DNA from: Shewanella marinintestina
Lineage (GTDB): Bacteria > Pseudomonadota > Gammaproteobacteria > Enterobacterales > Shewanellaceae
Reading direction: 5' to 3'
NCBI RefSeq assembly: GCF_023283845.1
Contig: NZ_JAKILC010000002.1
Span: 62,001-126,000 of the forward strand
Length of the DNA stretch: 64,000 bases
Both the position numbers and the translations under genes were made by a program. Every line of letters starts with the position of its first letter. Within the stretch, counting starts at the first letter, position 1. This document shows, one piece after another, positions 1 through 9,067 of the stretch. The notes beneath the pieces are model-generated. The model had not been told where the DNA came from and did no database searches. It saw only the letters and a list, made by a program, of their open reading frames with translations.

Positions 1-983
1 CGCGCCCAATTCCAGGCACGCCTTGGGAAGAAATGTTCTACCTTGATATCGACGCTAACCTCTCTAGTGAGCCAATGCAGGCTGCTCTGAAAGAATTAGA
101 AAGAACTACCCGCTTTATCAAAGTACTAGGCTGTTACCCATGTGAAACCGTTAAACCGACTCAGTTAAGCAATAGTCAGCTAATGATTGAGCCTAACACC
201 TCGAAAACGACCGCGGTTACAACGCCAACTAGCCATAAACAGCAGCGTTTTAGTAAGCAGTATAAAAATGAACCAACTCAAGTAATTTGCGGACAACTTA
301 ACCTTGGTAACGGTAATCTAGGTGCTATAGCTCAGGTGCAACTCCCCCTTGATTTACAACAGTTTGAGCAAATGGCCAAAGAGCTAAAAGAATCTGGGTT
401 CCAAGCGGTTGTTATTCAAGGCTTGAGTCAACAAAGCGATCTCATTAGCTCCATCGATAAATTTAAGCATGCCCTAAGTCAATTTAACCTAGTGTGTATT
501 TTAGCGATTGAACATGAAACTGATTTAAGCATGGCAATCCAATTTGCCGATGTGGTAATGCTTGCTGGCAACTTAATGTATAACCAAGCCATACTCAGCC
601 AGCTCGGCAGTTTACTGGTGCCAGTGATTTTAGAGCGAAATGCAATGGCAAGCGTGGATGACTTACTTAATGCGGCAGAAGAAGTGCTCAGCCAAGGCAA
701 TCAACAGCTAATCCTATGTGAGTCTGGTGTAACCACACTTAATAACTCAGGTAAACCATCGCTAGATCTAGCCGCTTTAGTAGAGCTGAAGGCGATGAGT
801 CATTTACCGGTTGTGGTTAATCCAAGTTATGCTATTGATGCTGATCAACTAGCAACATTTGCTAAAGCCATTAAGCAGCTAAAAGGTGACGGTGTAATGA
901 TGAATCTAAGCGCGATAGATACAACGGCTCCCGTTCGTCCTGATGAGCTAATAAAAGCGGTATTAGGCAACTTGTACCACTAA
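1..983 (+). CDS. pheA: PheA P-protein, 3' end, fused to a DAHP-synthase-like domain (5' partial)
   Basis: The reading frame is open from base 3 to the stop at 983, so the gene begins upstream of the window. The first ~40 codons ([16 protein letters not shown] ... VLGCYPCE) match the end of the ACT regulatory domain of chorismate mutase/prephenate dehydratase, where Enterobacterial PheA stops. Here about 40 residues of low-complexity linker follow, then a ~230-residue domain (about 276-971). That domain aligns along its length with type I-beta DAHP synthase/KDO8P synthase: the GNPQVILCERG-like stretch appears as [10 protein letters not shown], and the THLPV-D-P-S-H stretch as [11 protein letters not shown]. 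The catalytic residues are replaced (see findings). PheA makes phenylpyruvate for phenylalanine synthesis. The PheA identity is sure; the extra domain's fold is a strong inference and its role is unknown. The next gene is convergent. Confidence 0.9.
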   Translation, partial: RPIPGTPWEEMFYLDIDANLSSEPMQAALKELERTTRFIKVLGCYPCETVKPTQLSNSQLMIEPNTSKTTAVTTPTSHKQQRFSKQYKNEPTQVICGQLNLGNGNLGAIAQVQLPLDLQQFEQMAKELKESGFQAVVIQGLSQQSDLISSIDKFKHALSQFNLVCILAIEHETDLSMAIQFADVVMLAGNLMYNQAILSQLGSLLVPVILERNAMASVDDLLNAAEEVLSQGNQQLILCESGVTTLNNSGKPSLDLAALVELKAMSHLPVVVNPSYAIDADQLATFAKAIKQLKGDGVMMNLSAIDTTAPVRPDELIKAVLGNLYH

Positions 984-995
984 CTCAAGTAAAGA

Positions 996-2282
996 TTAAG
1001 GTTTGCGCTGAGCCTCGTGCTCAGCGTTACTTTTATCAATTAGACTCGGGATTGTAGTGCCTTGAACCAGTATAGAGAACACCACTACGGCATAGGTCAT
1101 CACCATTAGAAGTTCACGTAAATCAATGTTACTGCCAGCTAAAATCGATACGCCCGTAGGTAAACTCATCGCCATAGCAAGTGCTAAGCCGCCACGTAGC
1201 CCGCCCCAAACTAATATCTTCTCCGCATAAGAGTTATAACGTCTAAAGCGTCTAAACCCGAAATAAGGCAGATAAATGCTGATAATTCGGCCAATAAGCA
1301 CTATCGGCACTGCCAGTAACATAAACCACCATAGCTCAGCGTCAAAGTGGATCAGTAACAACAATAATCCAAGTAGTAAGAACAGTAATGAATTAAAGAA
1401 AGACTCGATCAGCAGCCAAAAACTATCTAGATGCTCCCACTCACTTTCTTTAAGTAATCTAGGCACACTGACATTGCCAATAATTATCCCCGATGCCACC
1501 ATAGCTAAAGGCCCTGACACGCCAAGCATATCTGCTCCAACGTAGCCTGCACTAGGTACAAGTAGCGTCATCAATAAGTACTGAGTTCGCTCTTCAGAGA
1601 AATGCAGCATACCATGTAGCATCGCCGCTAAAATGCCGCCATAAAGCAGCCCACCTAATGCTTCGCGAATAAATAAGCCACTGACACCTGCTACTGTTAG
1701 CGGCTCTGTGGAGAAGGCCACCTGAGATATAGCAACAAAAATAACTAATCCAATACCGTCATTAAACAGTGACTCGCCTTCGACTTGAATAGCGATATCT
1801 TCTGGCGCACCTAACTGCTTAATTATGGCCAACACAGCAATCGGATCGGTTGGTGAGATCAACGCGCCAAACAGCAGGCAATAACTGAAGTTAAGCTGTA
1901 AGCCCAAAAAGCCAGACAACAGGTATAACAAACCGCCAATAACTAAGGTAGAGATAAGTGTCCCGACAAATGCCAGCACAAAAATTTCCCAACGTTGCTG
2001 CTTCAATACATTGAGTTTTATCTGCAACGCCCCGGCAAACAATAAAAAGCCTAACATGCCGTTCAGCAGCAAAGCTTTAAAATCCAGCTGTTCTAAGTCG
2101 GTTACTAAAGTTGAATAAACTGACACGCCGAAAATCTTACCCGCCGCCAAGATGACGAGGCTTAATCCCAGTGCTAATGCGGTGATCGTTATAGTCTGTT
2201 GCCAACGGTGTAATCGGGAAGAAATGAGCGAAATAACTAAGGAAAGTGCAGATAAAAGGCAAAGAATTTCGTAACTAGTCAC
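996..2282 (-). CDS. CPA1-family Na+/H+ antiporter (NhaP type)
   Basis: This is a 428-residue polytopic inner-membrane protein with about 12 hydrophobic segments. The motif around residue 140-150 (GALISPTDPIAVLAI) and the later VEGESLFNDGIGLV are the ND/DP-type signatures of monovalent cation:proton antiporters of the CPA1 family, which exchange Na+ or K+ for H+. WGGLRGGLALAMA near the C-terminus is another family hallmark. There is no long cytoplasmic C-terminal domain. The start is a GTG with only a weak upstream GAG. The gene is convergent with pheA, and the small membrane protein upstream is on the same strand 49 bases away. The family is clear; the transported ion cannot be told from sequence. 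Confidence 0.88.
   Translation of the reverse strand: MTSYEILCLLSALSLVISLISSRLHRWQQTITITALALGLSLVILAAGKIFGVSVYSTLVTDLEQLDFKALLLNGMLGFLLFAGALQIKLNVLKQQRWEIFVLAFVGTLISTLVIGGLLYLLSGFLGLQLNFSYCLLFGALISPTDPIAVLAIIKQLGAPEDIAIQVEGESLFNDGIGLVIFVAISQVAFSTEPLTVAGVSGLFIREALGGLLYGGILAAMLHGMLHFSEERTQYLLMTLLVPSAGYVGADMLGVSGPLAMVASGIIIGNVSVPRLLKESEWEHLDSFWLLIESFFNSLLFLLLGLLLLLIHFDAELWWFMLLAVPIVLIGRIISIYLPYFGFRRFRRYNSYAEKILVWGGLRGGLALAMAMSLPTGVSILAGSNIDLRELLMVMTYAVVVFSILVQGTTIPSLIDKSNAEHEAQRKP
1006..1026 (+). terminator. Possible terminator hairpin for pheA
   Basis: A 7-bp perfect stem (CGCTGAG / CTCAGCG) with a 7-base loop is followed by a T-rich run (TTACTTTTAT). It lies inside the last codons of the convergent antiporter gene, so it would serve pheA on the plus strand. 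The T tract is imperfect. Confidence 0.35.
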
Positions 2283-2330
2283 AGGCGGGTCTCAGTCAGG
2301 TTCTAAATGTTAGGATTTGGCTATATAAGA

Positions 2331-2669
2331 TTAGATATTTCGGCCTTCAATAAGACTTAACCAACCTTTAAACACACGCCCCGCAAACCACAAAGCGCCT
2401 GCGACATAAAGTGTTGTACTGAGCCATTGTGGGGTAGCGAGATAACCAACAATAAAAACGGTAAACAGGCCTATGATAGACCAACGCTGCCAACGTAAGT
2501 GCACTGCCATAGTACTATTTGAATATTGTTGCGGCTGGTAGATATTAATGAGCAGGCTGAGTGCTGCTGGAACAAGAAAAAGCGGAAAACAGGCCATTAA
2601 GCCATATAAGAGGTGCGCAAGACTCTTGTCTTCTAGTGCTAGCGGTTGAGAATGTAAAGTTGATGCCAT
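2331..2669 (-). CDS. Small membrane protein of unknown function
   Basis: I do not recognise a named family. The product is about 112 residues with three hydrophobic stretches, roughly at residues 20-45, 65-82 and 86-103, so it is probably an inner-membrane protein of three helices. I chose the ATG at 2669 over an in-frame ATG at 2681 because GGAG sits 6 bases before it. It lies between hcr and the CPA1 antiporter on the same strand. It could be co-transcribed with the antiporter, but nothing in the sequence ties its function to either neighbour. It resembles the DUF4870/tic20-like small membrane proteins in size only. Confidence 0.6.
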   Translation of the reverse strand: MASTLHSQPLALEDKSLAHLLYGLMACFPLFLVPAALSLLINIYQPQQYSNSTMAVHLRWQRWSIIGLFTVFIVGYLATPQWLSTTLYVAGALWFAGRVFKGWLSLIEGRNI

Positions 2670-2833
2670 ACGCCACTCCATAGAGATATATTATCTAAGA
2701 CGGTAAGAGACAGGCGCTATTCCATCAAGGCCTGTCATTAACCTTACTTTCTCAAACTGAGTTACGCAACTTTCACCGCTGATTTATTTCAGATTTACAT
2801 CGATTAGCAAGCCAAATAACCGACTTTTAGCCC

Positions 2834-3958
2834 TCAAAGTTCTAAGGTTACATCTGACTTTAATTTACTCGAACATGCCAGTACGTAACCCGCTGCAATC
2901 TCATCCGCTGTCAGTGCCATTTGGCTTGAAGATTCGACTTCGCCTGCCACCACTTTGCACTTACAGGCGCCGCACACGCCCGAACGACAAGCGGCAATAA
3001 TCGGTAAGCCTTCTGCTTCAATGCCGTCCAGCAGTGTTTGCTCAGCAGATAAGGGGCGATTTCTGTCACCAATACTCAGCATAAAGTCACTCGTACCAAT
3101 GGTGTGATTTGCCGCTTGCTCGTTCGCCGCATCGAGTTCTGCACTATCACCTTTAAAACTGCCAAAGCTTTCTTGGTGAAACTTGCTCATATCAAAGTCT
3201 AGCGACTCTAGTAGTGCCTTAACTGCATTCATATAAGGCTCAGGACCGCAGACAAATACTGTACGCGCTTTAAAGTCAGGCACTAGGCGAGCGAGATTTT
3301 CAGCATTTAAGCGCCCTGCTTGTTTGTCGGTAAACTTAGCGCTAATTCCAACATTAGCGAATATGCCAAGCTCTTCTAAAATATAGTTAAGCTTAAAGTT
3401 ACCACTTCGCTCAGCCATTTGCGCTATAGCAGCCTCAAAGATTAAGTCGTTATTGGTTTTAGCACTGTGTAAAAAGCTGATATCCGGACCGATTTCAGTA
3501 TCAGTTAACCAACGAGACATGGAAAACATTGGCGTAATACCGCAGCCCGCGCTCAAAAATAGGTATTTCTGCGCAGTAATATCCACCAAGTTAAACACGC
3601 CATCAGGTCCTAAAGCACGCACAACATGCCCAACTTCAAGGTGATCAGCCAGGTAGTTAGATACCTTGCCGCCAGCAATTCGCTTCACCGTTAATACAAT
3701 TGAATAGGGACGTGAAGGTGATGAGCTAATAGTATAACTGCGGCCAATTTTCTCGCCGTTAATTTCAAGTAATAACGTCAAAAACTGCCCCGGTTTGAAG
3801 TGGAACTTAACCGGTTGTGTGCCTTGAAAGCGAAAGCTCATCACGTCATGAGTTTCATTCCACTTTTCAACACAAACTAACTGATGCTCACCCGATTGCC
3901 ACTGCTGGGCAAAAAATGGATCTGGCATAGAAACCTGACTACTGATTGCTACATTCAT
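2834..3958 (-). CDS. hcr: Hcr, NADH oxidoreductase for hybrid-cluster protein
   Basis: Hcr transfers electrons from NADH to Hcp. The protein has a ferredoxin-reductase-type FAD domain (RSYTISSSPS, around residue 70), an NAD-binding domain (LFLSAGCGITPMFSM and VFVCGPEPYM) and a C-terminal plant-type 2Fe-2S domain with the cysteines of CRSGVCGACKC plus a final Cys in VLACSS. I placed the start at the ATG 3958, which has AGGTG 5 bases upstream, rather than the GTG at 3976. At 374 residues it is longer than the ~320-residue E. coli protein, with an interdomain insert rich in Ala and Glu before the ferredoxin domain. It follows hcp with a terminator-like hairpin between them. Confidence 0.93.
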   Translation of the reverse strand: MNVAISSQVSMPDPFFAQQWQSGEHQLVCVEKWNETHDVMSFRFQGTQPVKFHFKPGQFLTLLLEINGEKIGRSYTISSSPSRPYSIVLTVKRIAGGKVSNYLADHLEVGHVVRALGPDGVFNLVDITAQKYLFLSAGCGITPMFSMSRWLTDTEIGPDISFLHSAKTNNDLIFEAAIAQMAERSGNFKLNYILEELGIFANVGISAKFTDKQAGRLNAENLARLVPDFKARTVFVCGPEPYMNAVKALLESLDFDMSKFHQESFGSFKGDSAELDAANEQAANHTIGTSDFMLSIGDRNRPLSAEQTLLDGIEAEGLPIIAACRSGVCGACKCKVVAGEVESSSQMALTADEIAAGYVLACSSKLKSDVTLEL

Positions 3959-4002
3959 ACGACACCTACCTATCACACATTAAAGCGAACAAACTTTAAA
4001 AC

Positions 4003-4031
4003 TAAAAAATGGCCACACGCTGGTGACCATT
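4003..4031 (-). terminator. Hairpin with T tract between hcp and hcr
   Basis: AATGG-C-CAC at 4008-4016 pairs with GTG-A-CCATT at 4023-4031 with one mismatch. On the minus strand it is followed by six Ts. It lies downstream of hcp and before hcr, so it may reduce readthrough into hcr. Confidence 0.5.
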
Positions 4032-4062
4032 CTTGACTTAACTTTCACCCAATCAGTTAATG

Positions 4063-5727
4063 CTACGCGACGTTAAGCACGCGGTTTAAATCAGCTTCAA
4101 CTGTGGTGGTGTTACGAAGGCCAAACTTCTCCTCTAGCACTTTAGCTAGATTAGGCGTTAAGAATGCTGGCGCAGTTGGGCCTGTCATGATGTTTTTCAC
4201 ACCCAGAGACAATAGGGTTAGCAGTACCACAATCGCTTTTTGCTCAAACCAAGAAAGGACTAAAGTAAGCGGTAGTTCATTGATGTCACACTCGAACGCT
4301 TCAGAAAGCGCAATCGCAAGCTGAATAGCCGAGTAAGCATCGTTACACTGACCAATATCCAATAGACGTGGAATACCATTAATGTCACCAAACTCAAGCT
4401 TGTTGAACTTATACTTACCACAACCTAGGGTCAGAATAACTGAGTCAGCCGGTGCTTGAGTCGCGATATCAGTGAAATAACCACGCTCTTGCTTATCACC
4501 GTCACAACCGCCTACCAAGAAGAAATGCTTGATTGCACCACTCTTCACATTTTCAATTACGGTAGGAGCCGCAGCCATTAGCGCGTTACGAGCAAAACCT
4601 ATGGTGATTAGATGGGGGATCTCATTATAGATGAAGCCTTCTAAAGACTCAGCTTTAGCAATAACCTCGCTGAAATCGTCACCAATGATGTGAGTCACAC
4701 CAGGCCAACCAACGATACTACGAGTGAAGATACGGTCAGAGTAATCACCAACATTTGGGTCGATGATACAGTTAGATGTCATAACAACTGCGCCAGGGAA
4801 TGTAGCAAACTCTTTTTGCTGATTCTGCCATGCACTGCCATAGTTACCCACTAAGTGTGAATACTTTTTAAGTTCAGGATAAGCCAGTGCAGGCAGCATC
4901 TCACCGTGAGTGAAGACGTTGATGCCTTTACCTTGGGTTTGCTCAAGGATAAGTTCAAGATCTTTCATGTCGTGGCCCGACACTAAAATCGCCTTACCTT
5001 TAACAGACTTAGTATTGACTTGAGTTGGCTCTGGGTGGCCAAAGGCGTGAGTTTCACCTTCATCTAGCATTGCCATTACGCGGTAGTTAAGCTGACCAAT
5101 CTGCATTGCAGTATTAAATAGCTTATCAGCATCAACAGAGTCTTCACCAAGAAATGCCATGATCTGGTGGAACTCACCAGCCACTTCATCGCTAGTTTGT
5201 TCTAACACACGAGCGTGCTCCATATAGGCTGCAGCGCCTTTAAGACCGTATAAGCAAAGTAAACGTAAACCCATGATATCTTCATGAACTTCATCTTTAC
5301 CGCGGTTAGGCACAGCTTGAAGCGCTTGAGTTAGCATTTCAGGTTTGCTAGTACCAAGTACCAACTGCATTGGCACATTCATTGGTTTGGCATCAATGCT
5401 TAGTTCGCTGCACTTAGCTTCATAAGCCGCTTTTAAGCGATTGCGGAAGGTTTCAGCTTGAGTTGTATAAGCAATAATACGCTCATCATCAAAATTCACA
5501 TTGGTTAGTGTCGCAAAGAATGCTTTAGGAACGAAGGTATCAATCTCATGATCAACAATACCTACTTCACGAGCAAGGGCTGCGTATGAAGATACGCCTT
5601 GTAAGATATAAATAAGAAGATCTTGTAAGTCTGAAGTATCTGAAGACTTACCGCACATACCTTGCGTGTAGCTACAGCCATTACCCGCAGGTGTTCTAAT
5701 TGTTTGCTCACATTGAATACAAAACAC
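4063..5727 (-). CDS. hcp: Hcp, hybrid cluster protein
   Basis: Hcp reduces nitric oxide and, in vitro, hydroxylamine. It is a cytoplasmic protein carrying a 4Fe-4S (or 2Fe-2S) cluster and the Fe-S-O hybrid cluster. The N-terminal cysteines are present as MFCIQCEQT, followed by [11 protein letters not shown]. The cluster-2 ligands are also visible: GHD followed by [31 protein letters not shown] and LGCGKYKFN. The length of 554 residues is normal for the enterobacterial class. The start ATG has AGGAGT 5-10 bases upstream. Hcr follows on the same strand. A candidate NsrR site sits 25-41 bases upstream of the start, consistent with nitric-oxide-responsive control. Confidence 0.97.
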   Translation of the reverse strand: MFCIQCEQTIRTPAGNGCSYTQGMCGKSSDTSDLQDLLIYILQGVSSYAALAREVGIVDHEIDTFVPKAFFATLTNVNFDDERIIAYTTQAETFRNRLKAAYEAKCSELSIDAKPMNVPMQLVLGTSKPEMLTQALQAVPNRGKDEVHEDIMGLRLLCLYGLKGAAAYMEHARVLEQTSDEVAGEFHQIMAFLGEDSVDADKLFNTAMQIGQLNYRVMAMLDEGETHAFGHPEPTQVNTKSVKGKAILVSGHDMKDLELILEQTQGKGINVFTHGEMLPALAYPELKKYSHLVGNYGSAWQNQQKEFATFPGAVVMTSNCIIDPNVGDYSDRIFTRSIVGWPGVTHIIGDDFSEVIAKAESLEGFIYNEIPHLITIGFARNALMAAAPTVIENVKSGAIKHFFLVGGCDGDKQERGYFTDIATQAPADSVILTLGCGKYKFNKLEFGDINGIPRLLDIGQCNDAYSAIQLAIALSEAFECDINELPLTLVLSWFEQKAIVVLLTLLSLGVKNIMTGPTAPAFLTPNLAKVLEEKFGLRNTTTVEADLNRVLNVA

Positions 5728-5751
5728 GACACTAACTCCTATAATTTAATC

Positions 5752-5768
5752 ATGCATTTTATTTGCAT
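5752..5768 (-). promoter_or_regulatory. Candidate NsrR operator upstream of hcp
   Basis: ATGCATTTTATTTGCAT matches the NsrR half-site arrangement ATGCATTT-N-AAATGCAT as I remember it at 15 of 17 positions. The left half is perfect and the right half has two changes. It lies 25-41 bases upstream of the hcp start codon, where a repressor would block the promoter. NsrR control of hcp-hcr is established in other gammaproteobacteria; its use here is inference. Confidence 0.6.
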
Positions 5769-6035
5769 GTTTTGAGGTTAGTCTACGCTTCTTGAAAATT
5801 TGCAAAAGGACTTTCTATGATTAAAGGCTGAAACTATGAAAGAGATCACTTTTAGTTTTCACTAATAAAGACTGAAAGCCCCAACGTGAAAACGATTTAA
5901 AACGTTTATTTTCAATAGTTAAGGTTATTCATATAAGGGGCTAAAAAGAGGAGGAACTGAAAAAACTCCGTCAGGGAGGGATTTAAGGAGTACTGATAAG
6001 CATTATCAACTGCAGCCTAAATTCAATAGCAAAAC
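5769..6035. other. Non-coding upstream region of hcp
   Basis: This AT-rich stretch lies between the putative NsrR site and the tyrA terminator. I see no gene or small reading frame with a ribosome binding site. GAAAACG at 5886-5892 and CGTTT shortly after form a loose inverted repeat that I could not assign to a regulator. Confidence 0.4.
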
Positions 6036-6059
6036 ATAAAAAAGGCGCCTAAGCGCCTT
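6036..6059 (-). terminator. Rho-independent terminator of aroF-tyrA
   Basis: A 7-bp perfect stem, AAGGCGC at 6042-6048 with GCGCCTT at 6053-6059, has a CTAA loop. It is followed on the minus strand by a run of six or seven Ts. It lies 57 bases beyond the tyrA stop codon. Confidence 0.85.
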
Positions 6060-6115
6060 CTATAACATATATTCATTTTTGCTAAAAGCGGATGCTAATC
6101 ATCAGCCTTAAACTG

Positions 6116-7255
6116 TTAGCCGGTTTTCATATCGTTAACTGATTGCAACATCGCCCGGCTCTCTCGTTGGAACTGTGGCGCAAAGTCACCAAACCAACGC
6201 GAAACTTCAGCAAACTGCTCAACAAATGCATCGCGATTACCGGACTTTAGAATAGATAATGCTTGGGAGTAGTTATCTAAATAGTCACCAATCGCTACTA
6301 AACTTTCTTCTTGAGCAAAAATAATGTCGGCATATAACTCTGGGCTTTGAGCAAACAGACGCCCTACCATCGCCAGCTCTAAGCGGTAAATTGGCGAGCT
6401 AAATTGCAGTAATGACTCAATATCGGCTTCTTCTTTGTATAGGTTTAAGCCGTATACAAATGAGGAGAAGTGTCGCATCGCCTGCACTAACTGCATGGCT
6501 TTATCATGCTTACTAGGCTCAGCTTCAACAATGCGTGCGCCCCAAATTTCGATTTGCTCAATCAGCCATTGGTAAGCATCACTATCACGGCCATGGCACA
6601 CCACCACAACTTGCTTAGCTAAACTGCCAACATCTGGACCAAACATAGGATGTAATCCCAGCACCGGACCTGAGTGTGTAGCAAGCATAGCCTCTACCGG
6701 CGCGCCTTTAATCGATGTTAAGTCAGCTAAAATACAGTCTTTAGGCAAATTGGTTAGCTTGTCAGCAATCAATTCACAAGTAATATTGATTGGCACGGTG
6801 ACTATTACTAGGCCCGCACCATCAAAGATGCTTTCGCTATTGACCCAGTCATCTTTATCTAAGCTTTTTACTTGGTAACCAGACAAAGTCAGCATTTGCG
6901 AGAACAAGCCGCCAAGCTTGCCTTCACCGCCTACAATAACTACATGGCCTAAATCTTGTTTTATTTGCTTAAAGCCAACATCTTTCTCATTGAGGTAAGA
7001 CTCACGCATCAAACGACGCAGAATATCTTCAATCAGCTGCGGCTCAACATTCATGGCTTTGGCTTCAGCGCGGCGTTTAGCGAGCATGTTAGCTTCACGC
7101 TGCGGCGCATAAATAGGTAAACCTGCACCATGTTTTACGGCGCCAACTTGGGCGACTAAATCGAGACGCTTTCTAAGTAAGTGCAGAAGCTGCTGATCAA
7201 CACCATCAATTAAGCCTCTTAAGTTTTCAAGCTCTGCTGTCGTCTTCTCATTCAT
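6116..7255 (-). CDS. tyrA: TyrA T-protein, chorismate mutase/prephenate dehydrogenase
   Basis: This bifunctional enzyme makes 4-hydroxyphenylpyruvate from chorismate via prephenate for tyrosine synthesis. The N-terminal ~90 residues are an AroQ-type chorismate mutase helical domain ([19 protein letters not shown] ... [12 protein letters not shown]). The dehydrogenase domain follows with a nucleotide-binding turn ([14 protein letters not shown]) and [10 protein letters not shown] prefer the start at 7255: GGAAG lies 8 bases before that ATG and it fits the N-terminus of the E. coli protein. An upstream ATG at 7270 overlaps the aroF stop as TGATG. It is the second gene of aroF-tyrA, the same order as in E. 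coli, and a strong terminator follows. Confidence 0.96.
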   Translation of the reverse strand: MNEKTTAELENLRGLIDGVDQQLLHLLRKRLDLVAQVGAVKHGAGLPIYAPQREANMLAKRRAEAKAMNVEPQLIEDILRRLMRESYLNEKDVGFKQIKQDLGHVVIVGGEGKLGGLFSQMLTLSGYQVKSLDKDDWVNSESIFDGAGLVIVTVPINITCELIADKLTNLPKDCILADLTSIKGAPVEAMLATHSGPVLGLHPMFGPDVGSLAKQVVVVCHGRDSDAYQWLIEQIEIWGARIVEAEPSKHDKAMQLVQAMRHFSSFVYGLNLYKEEADIESLLQFSSPIYRLELAMVGRLFAQSPELYADIIFAQEESLVAIGDYLDNYSQALSILKSGNRDAFVEQFAEVSRWFGDFAPQFQRESRAMLQSVNDMKTG

Positions 7256-7269
7256 CAATCTATCTTCCA

Positions 7270-8361
7270 TCAGCCATTTGCTACTTTGAGCATATCAAAT
7301 CGAGTCGGTAATATTGGGGCTAATAAGCTAGCACCATCGCGCAACAAGGTTTCCGTGGTTTGCCAGTCGATACACGCATCTGTCACCGATACACCGTAAG
7401 CCAGTTCATTCATCGGTATGTCACTGCTTTGCTTACCCGCATTTAAGTGACTTTCAAGCATAACACCAATAATTGATTTATTACCCAAAGCGATTTGGTT
7501 AAATACGTCTTCACAGACAGGCTTTTGTTTGTTGTGATCTTTTGACGAATTGCCATGGCTGCAATCAACAATTAAACGTGCACTTAACTTTGCCGCATGC
7601 AGCTGCTGTTCACACTCTGCCACACTCGCAGCATCGTAATTTGGCGCTTTACCGCCACGTAAAATCACATGGCCATCAGGATTACCTGCCGTTTGTAATA
7701 GCGCAACCTGCCCTTTTTGGTTGATCCCCATAAAACGATGGCTACTTGCTGCAGACTCAAGTGCATTAATGGCGACACCTAACTTACCGTCGGTGCCATT
7801 TTTAAAACCAACTGGCATAGATAGACCCGATGCCATTTCACGGTGCGTTTGCGACTCAGTGGTGCGCGCGCCAATCGCTGACCAAGTGATAAGCTCAGAC
7901 ATGTACTGTGGGCTAATAGGATCTAATGCTTCTGTTGCCACGGGGAGTTCAAGCTCTGCTAGCCAAATCATCAACTCTCGGGCTTTTCTTAGGCCTTTAT
8001 CGACATCAAAGGATTCATCCATATCAGGATCATTAATCATGCCCTTCCAGCCAACAGTAGTGCGCGGCTTTTCAAAGTAAACCCGCATTAATACAAAGAA
8101 CTCATCACCTAATTCGTCATGCAGTTTTTTAAGCTTAAGCGCGTACTCTTTAGCTGCATCAATATCATGGATGGAGCAAGGGCCTGAAATCACTAATACG
8201 CGGTTATCGCGCTTATGCACTATATCTGCAACGGTTTTGCGTGCATTAAGTACATATTGATAAGCATGCGTAGACAAAGGCAGATCGCGCTTTAGCTCTT
8301 CTGGCGTGACCAGCACTTGCTCTGAACTAATATGGACATTGTTGATTGTGTCTTGTTGCAT
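7270..8361 (-). CDS. aroF: AroF, DAHP synthase type I-alpha (Tyr-sensitive class)
   Basis: DAHP synthase condenses phosphoenolpyruvate and erythrose-4-phosphate, the first step of the shikimate pathway. Family landmarks are clear: [62 protein letters not shown] and [12 protein letters not shown]. All active-site Lys, Arg, Cys and His positions are intact. The N-terminus NNVHI and its place before tyrA point to the tyrosine-feedback isoenzyme. The start is the ATG at 8361, with AGGTGA 5 bases upstream; a GTG at 8370 is in frame but has no suitable site. This intact enzyme contrasts with the inactive type I-beta-like domain on PheA at the window start. Confidence 0.96.
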   Translation of the reverse strand: MQQDTINNVHISSEQVLVTPEELKRDLPLSTHAYQYVLNARKTVADIVHKRDNRVLVISGPCSIHDIDAAKEYALKLKKLHDELGDEFFVLMRVYFEKPRTTVGWKGMINDPDMDESFDVDKGLRKARELMIWLAELELPVATEALDPISPQYMSELITWSAIGARTTESQTHREMASGLSMPVGFKNGTDGKLGVAINALESAASSHRFMGINQKGQVALLQTAGNPDGHVILRGGKAPNYDAASVAECEQQLHAAKLSARLIVDCSHGNSSKDHNKQKPVCEDVFNQIALGNKSIIGVMLESHLNAGKQSSDIPMNELAYGVSVTDACIDWQTTETLLRDGASLLAPILPTRFDMLKVANG

Positions 8362-8472
8362 GATTATCACCTGTATTTATGCTTACTGTATTTCGCTGCC
8401 AGTTGCTATTTCACTGAAAAACGTCTCGATTTGTTTGCTTGTGATTGTTATAAATTCAACCTCAAGTAATAT

Positions 8473-8492
8473 TGTAACGGTACACCATTACA
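8473..8492 (-). promoter_or_regulatory. Palindromic operator candidate upstream of aroF
   Basis: A 20-base near-palindrome (TGTAA-C-GG, TACA, CC-A-TTACA) has seven of eight arm positions paired. It lies about 112 bases before the aroF start. The outer half-sites TGTAA/TTACA resemble a TyrR box, but the spacing is two bases longer than the TyrR consensus I know, so the regulator is unproven. Confidence 0.35.
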
Positions 8493-8610
8493 CCTTGAGA
8501 ACACTATGCCTATACAAGCAGTTGAGATCAAGCACTGATTTTAAATAATGAAAAATTTAACTGTAGGAAAACGAAGTAGAGGACAGAAGAAGGCTTACTA
8601 AAATTTAGGC

Positions 8611-8637
8611 AACAAAAAACCGCCATATAGGCGGTTT
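8611..8637 (-). terminator. Terminator of rpsP-rimM-trmD-rplS
   Basis: An 8-bp perfect stem, AAACCGCC at 8617-8624 with GGCGGTTT at 8630-8637, has a 5-base loop. A T run follows on the minus strand, 41 bases beyond the rplS stop. Confidence 0.88.
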
Positions 8638-8677
8638 CTCGTGCGAACACTGCATCTTTTTTTTAGCGAGTACTAAA

Positions 8678-9031
8678 TTACTTAGTAGCAAGCTTCTCAC
8701 GGATACGTGCAGACTTGCCTGAACGATCACGTAGGTAGTAAAGCTTAGCACGACGAACACGGCCGCGACGCTTAACTTCGATGCTAGAGATGATTGGGCT
8801 GTGAGTCTGGAACGCACGCTCAACACCTTCACCATTAGAGATTTTACGTACTGTGAATGCAGAGTGAACGCCGCGGTTACGCTTAGCGATTACAACGCCT
8901 TCAAACGCCTGTAGACGCTCTTTACCGCCTTCTACAACACGTACTTTAACAACTACTGTATCACCGGCACCAAATTGTGGTACGTCGGTTTTCATTTGCT
9001 CTTCGTTGAGCATTTTGATGATGTTATTCAT
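8678..9031 (-). CDS. rplS: 50S ribosomal protein L19
   Basis: L19 sits at the 30S-50S interface of the ribosome. The 117-residue product is close to the usual 115-118, with the family pattern [35 protein letters not shown] and a basic C-terminus ([21 protein letters not shown]). It is the last gene of the conserved rpsP-rimM-trmD-rplS operon, 36 bases after trmD, and is followed by a strong terminator. Nothing unusual is seen. Confidence 0.98.
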   Translation of the reverse strand: MNNIIKMLNEEQMKTDVPQFGAGDTVVVKVRVVEGGKERLQAFEGVVIAKRNRGVHSAFTVRKISNGEGVERAFQTHSPIISSIEVKRRGRVRRAKLYYLRDRSGKSARIREKLATK

Positions 9032-9067
9032 TAAATAAACTCCATACTAGTAATAACTGCGCTTCGA

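Noticed and set aside
479..700. Antisense reading frame within pheA
   Set aside because: It lies opposite a conserved coding domain, has no ribosome binding site and its codon pattern is a shadow of the real frame.
2709..2736. 7-bp inverted repeat GACAGGC / GCCTGTC downstream of hcr
   Set aside because: A 14-base loop and no T tract; it is not convincing as a terminator.
6116..7270. TyrA start at 7270 overlapping the aroF stop
   Set aside because: The overlap looks like coupling, but the ATG at 7255 has a better ribosome site and fits the family N-terminus.
8605..8835. Reading frame overlapping the end of rplS on the same strand
   Set aside because: It covers rplS in another frame and the terminator, and its product has no resemblance to a known protein.
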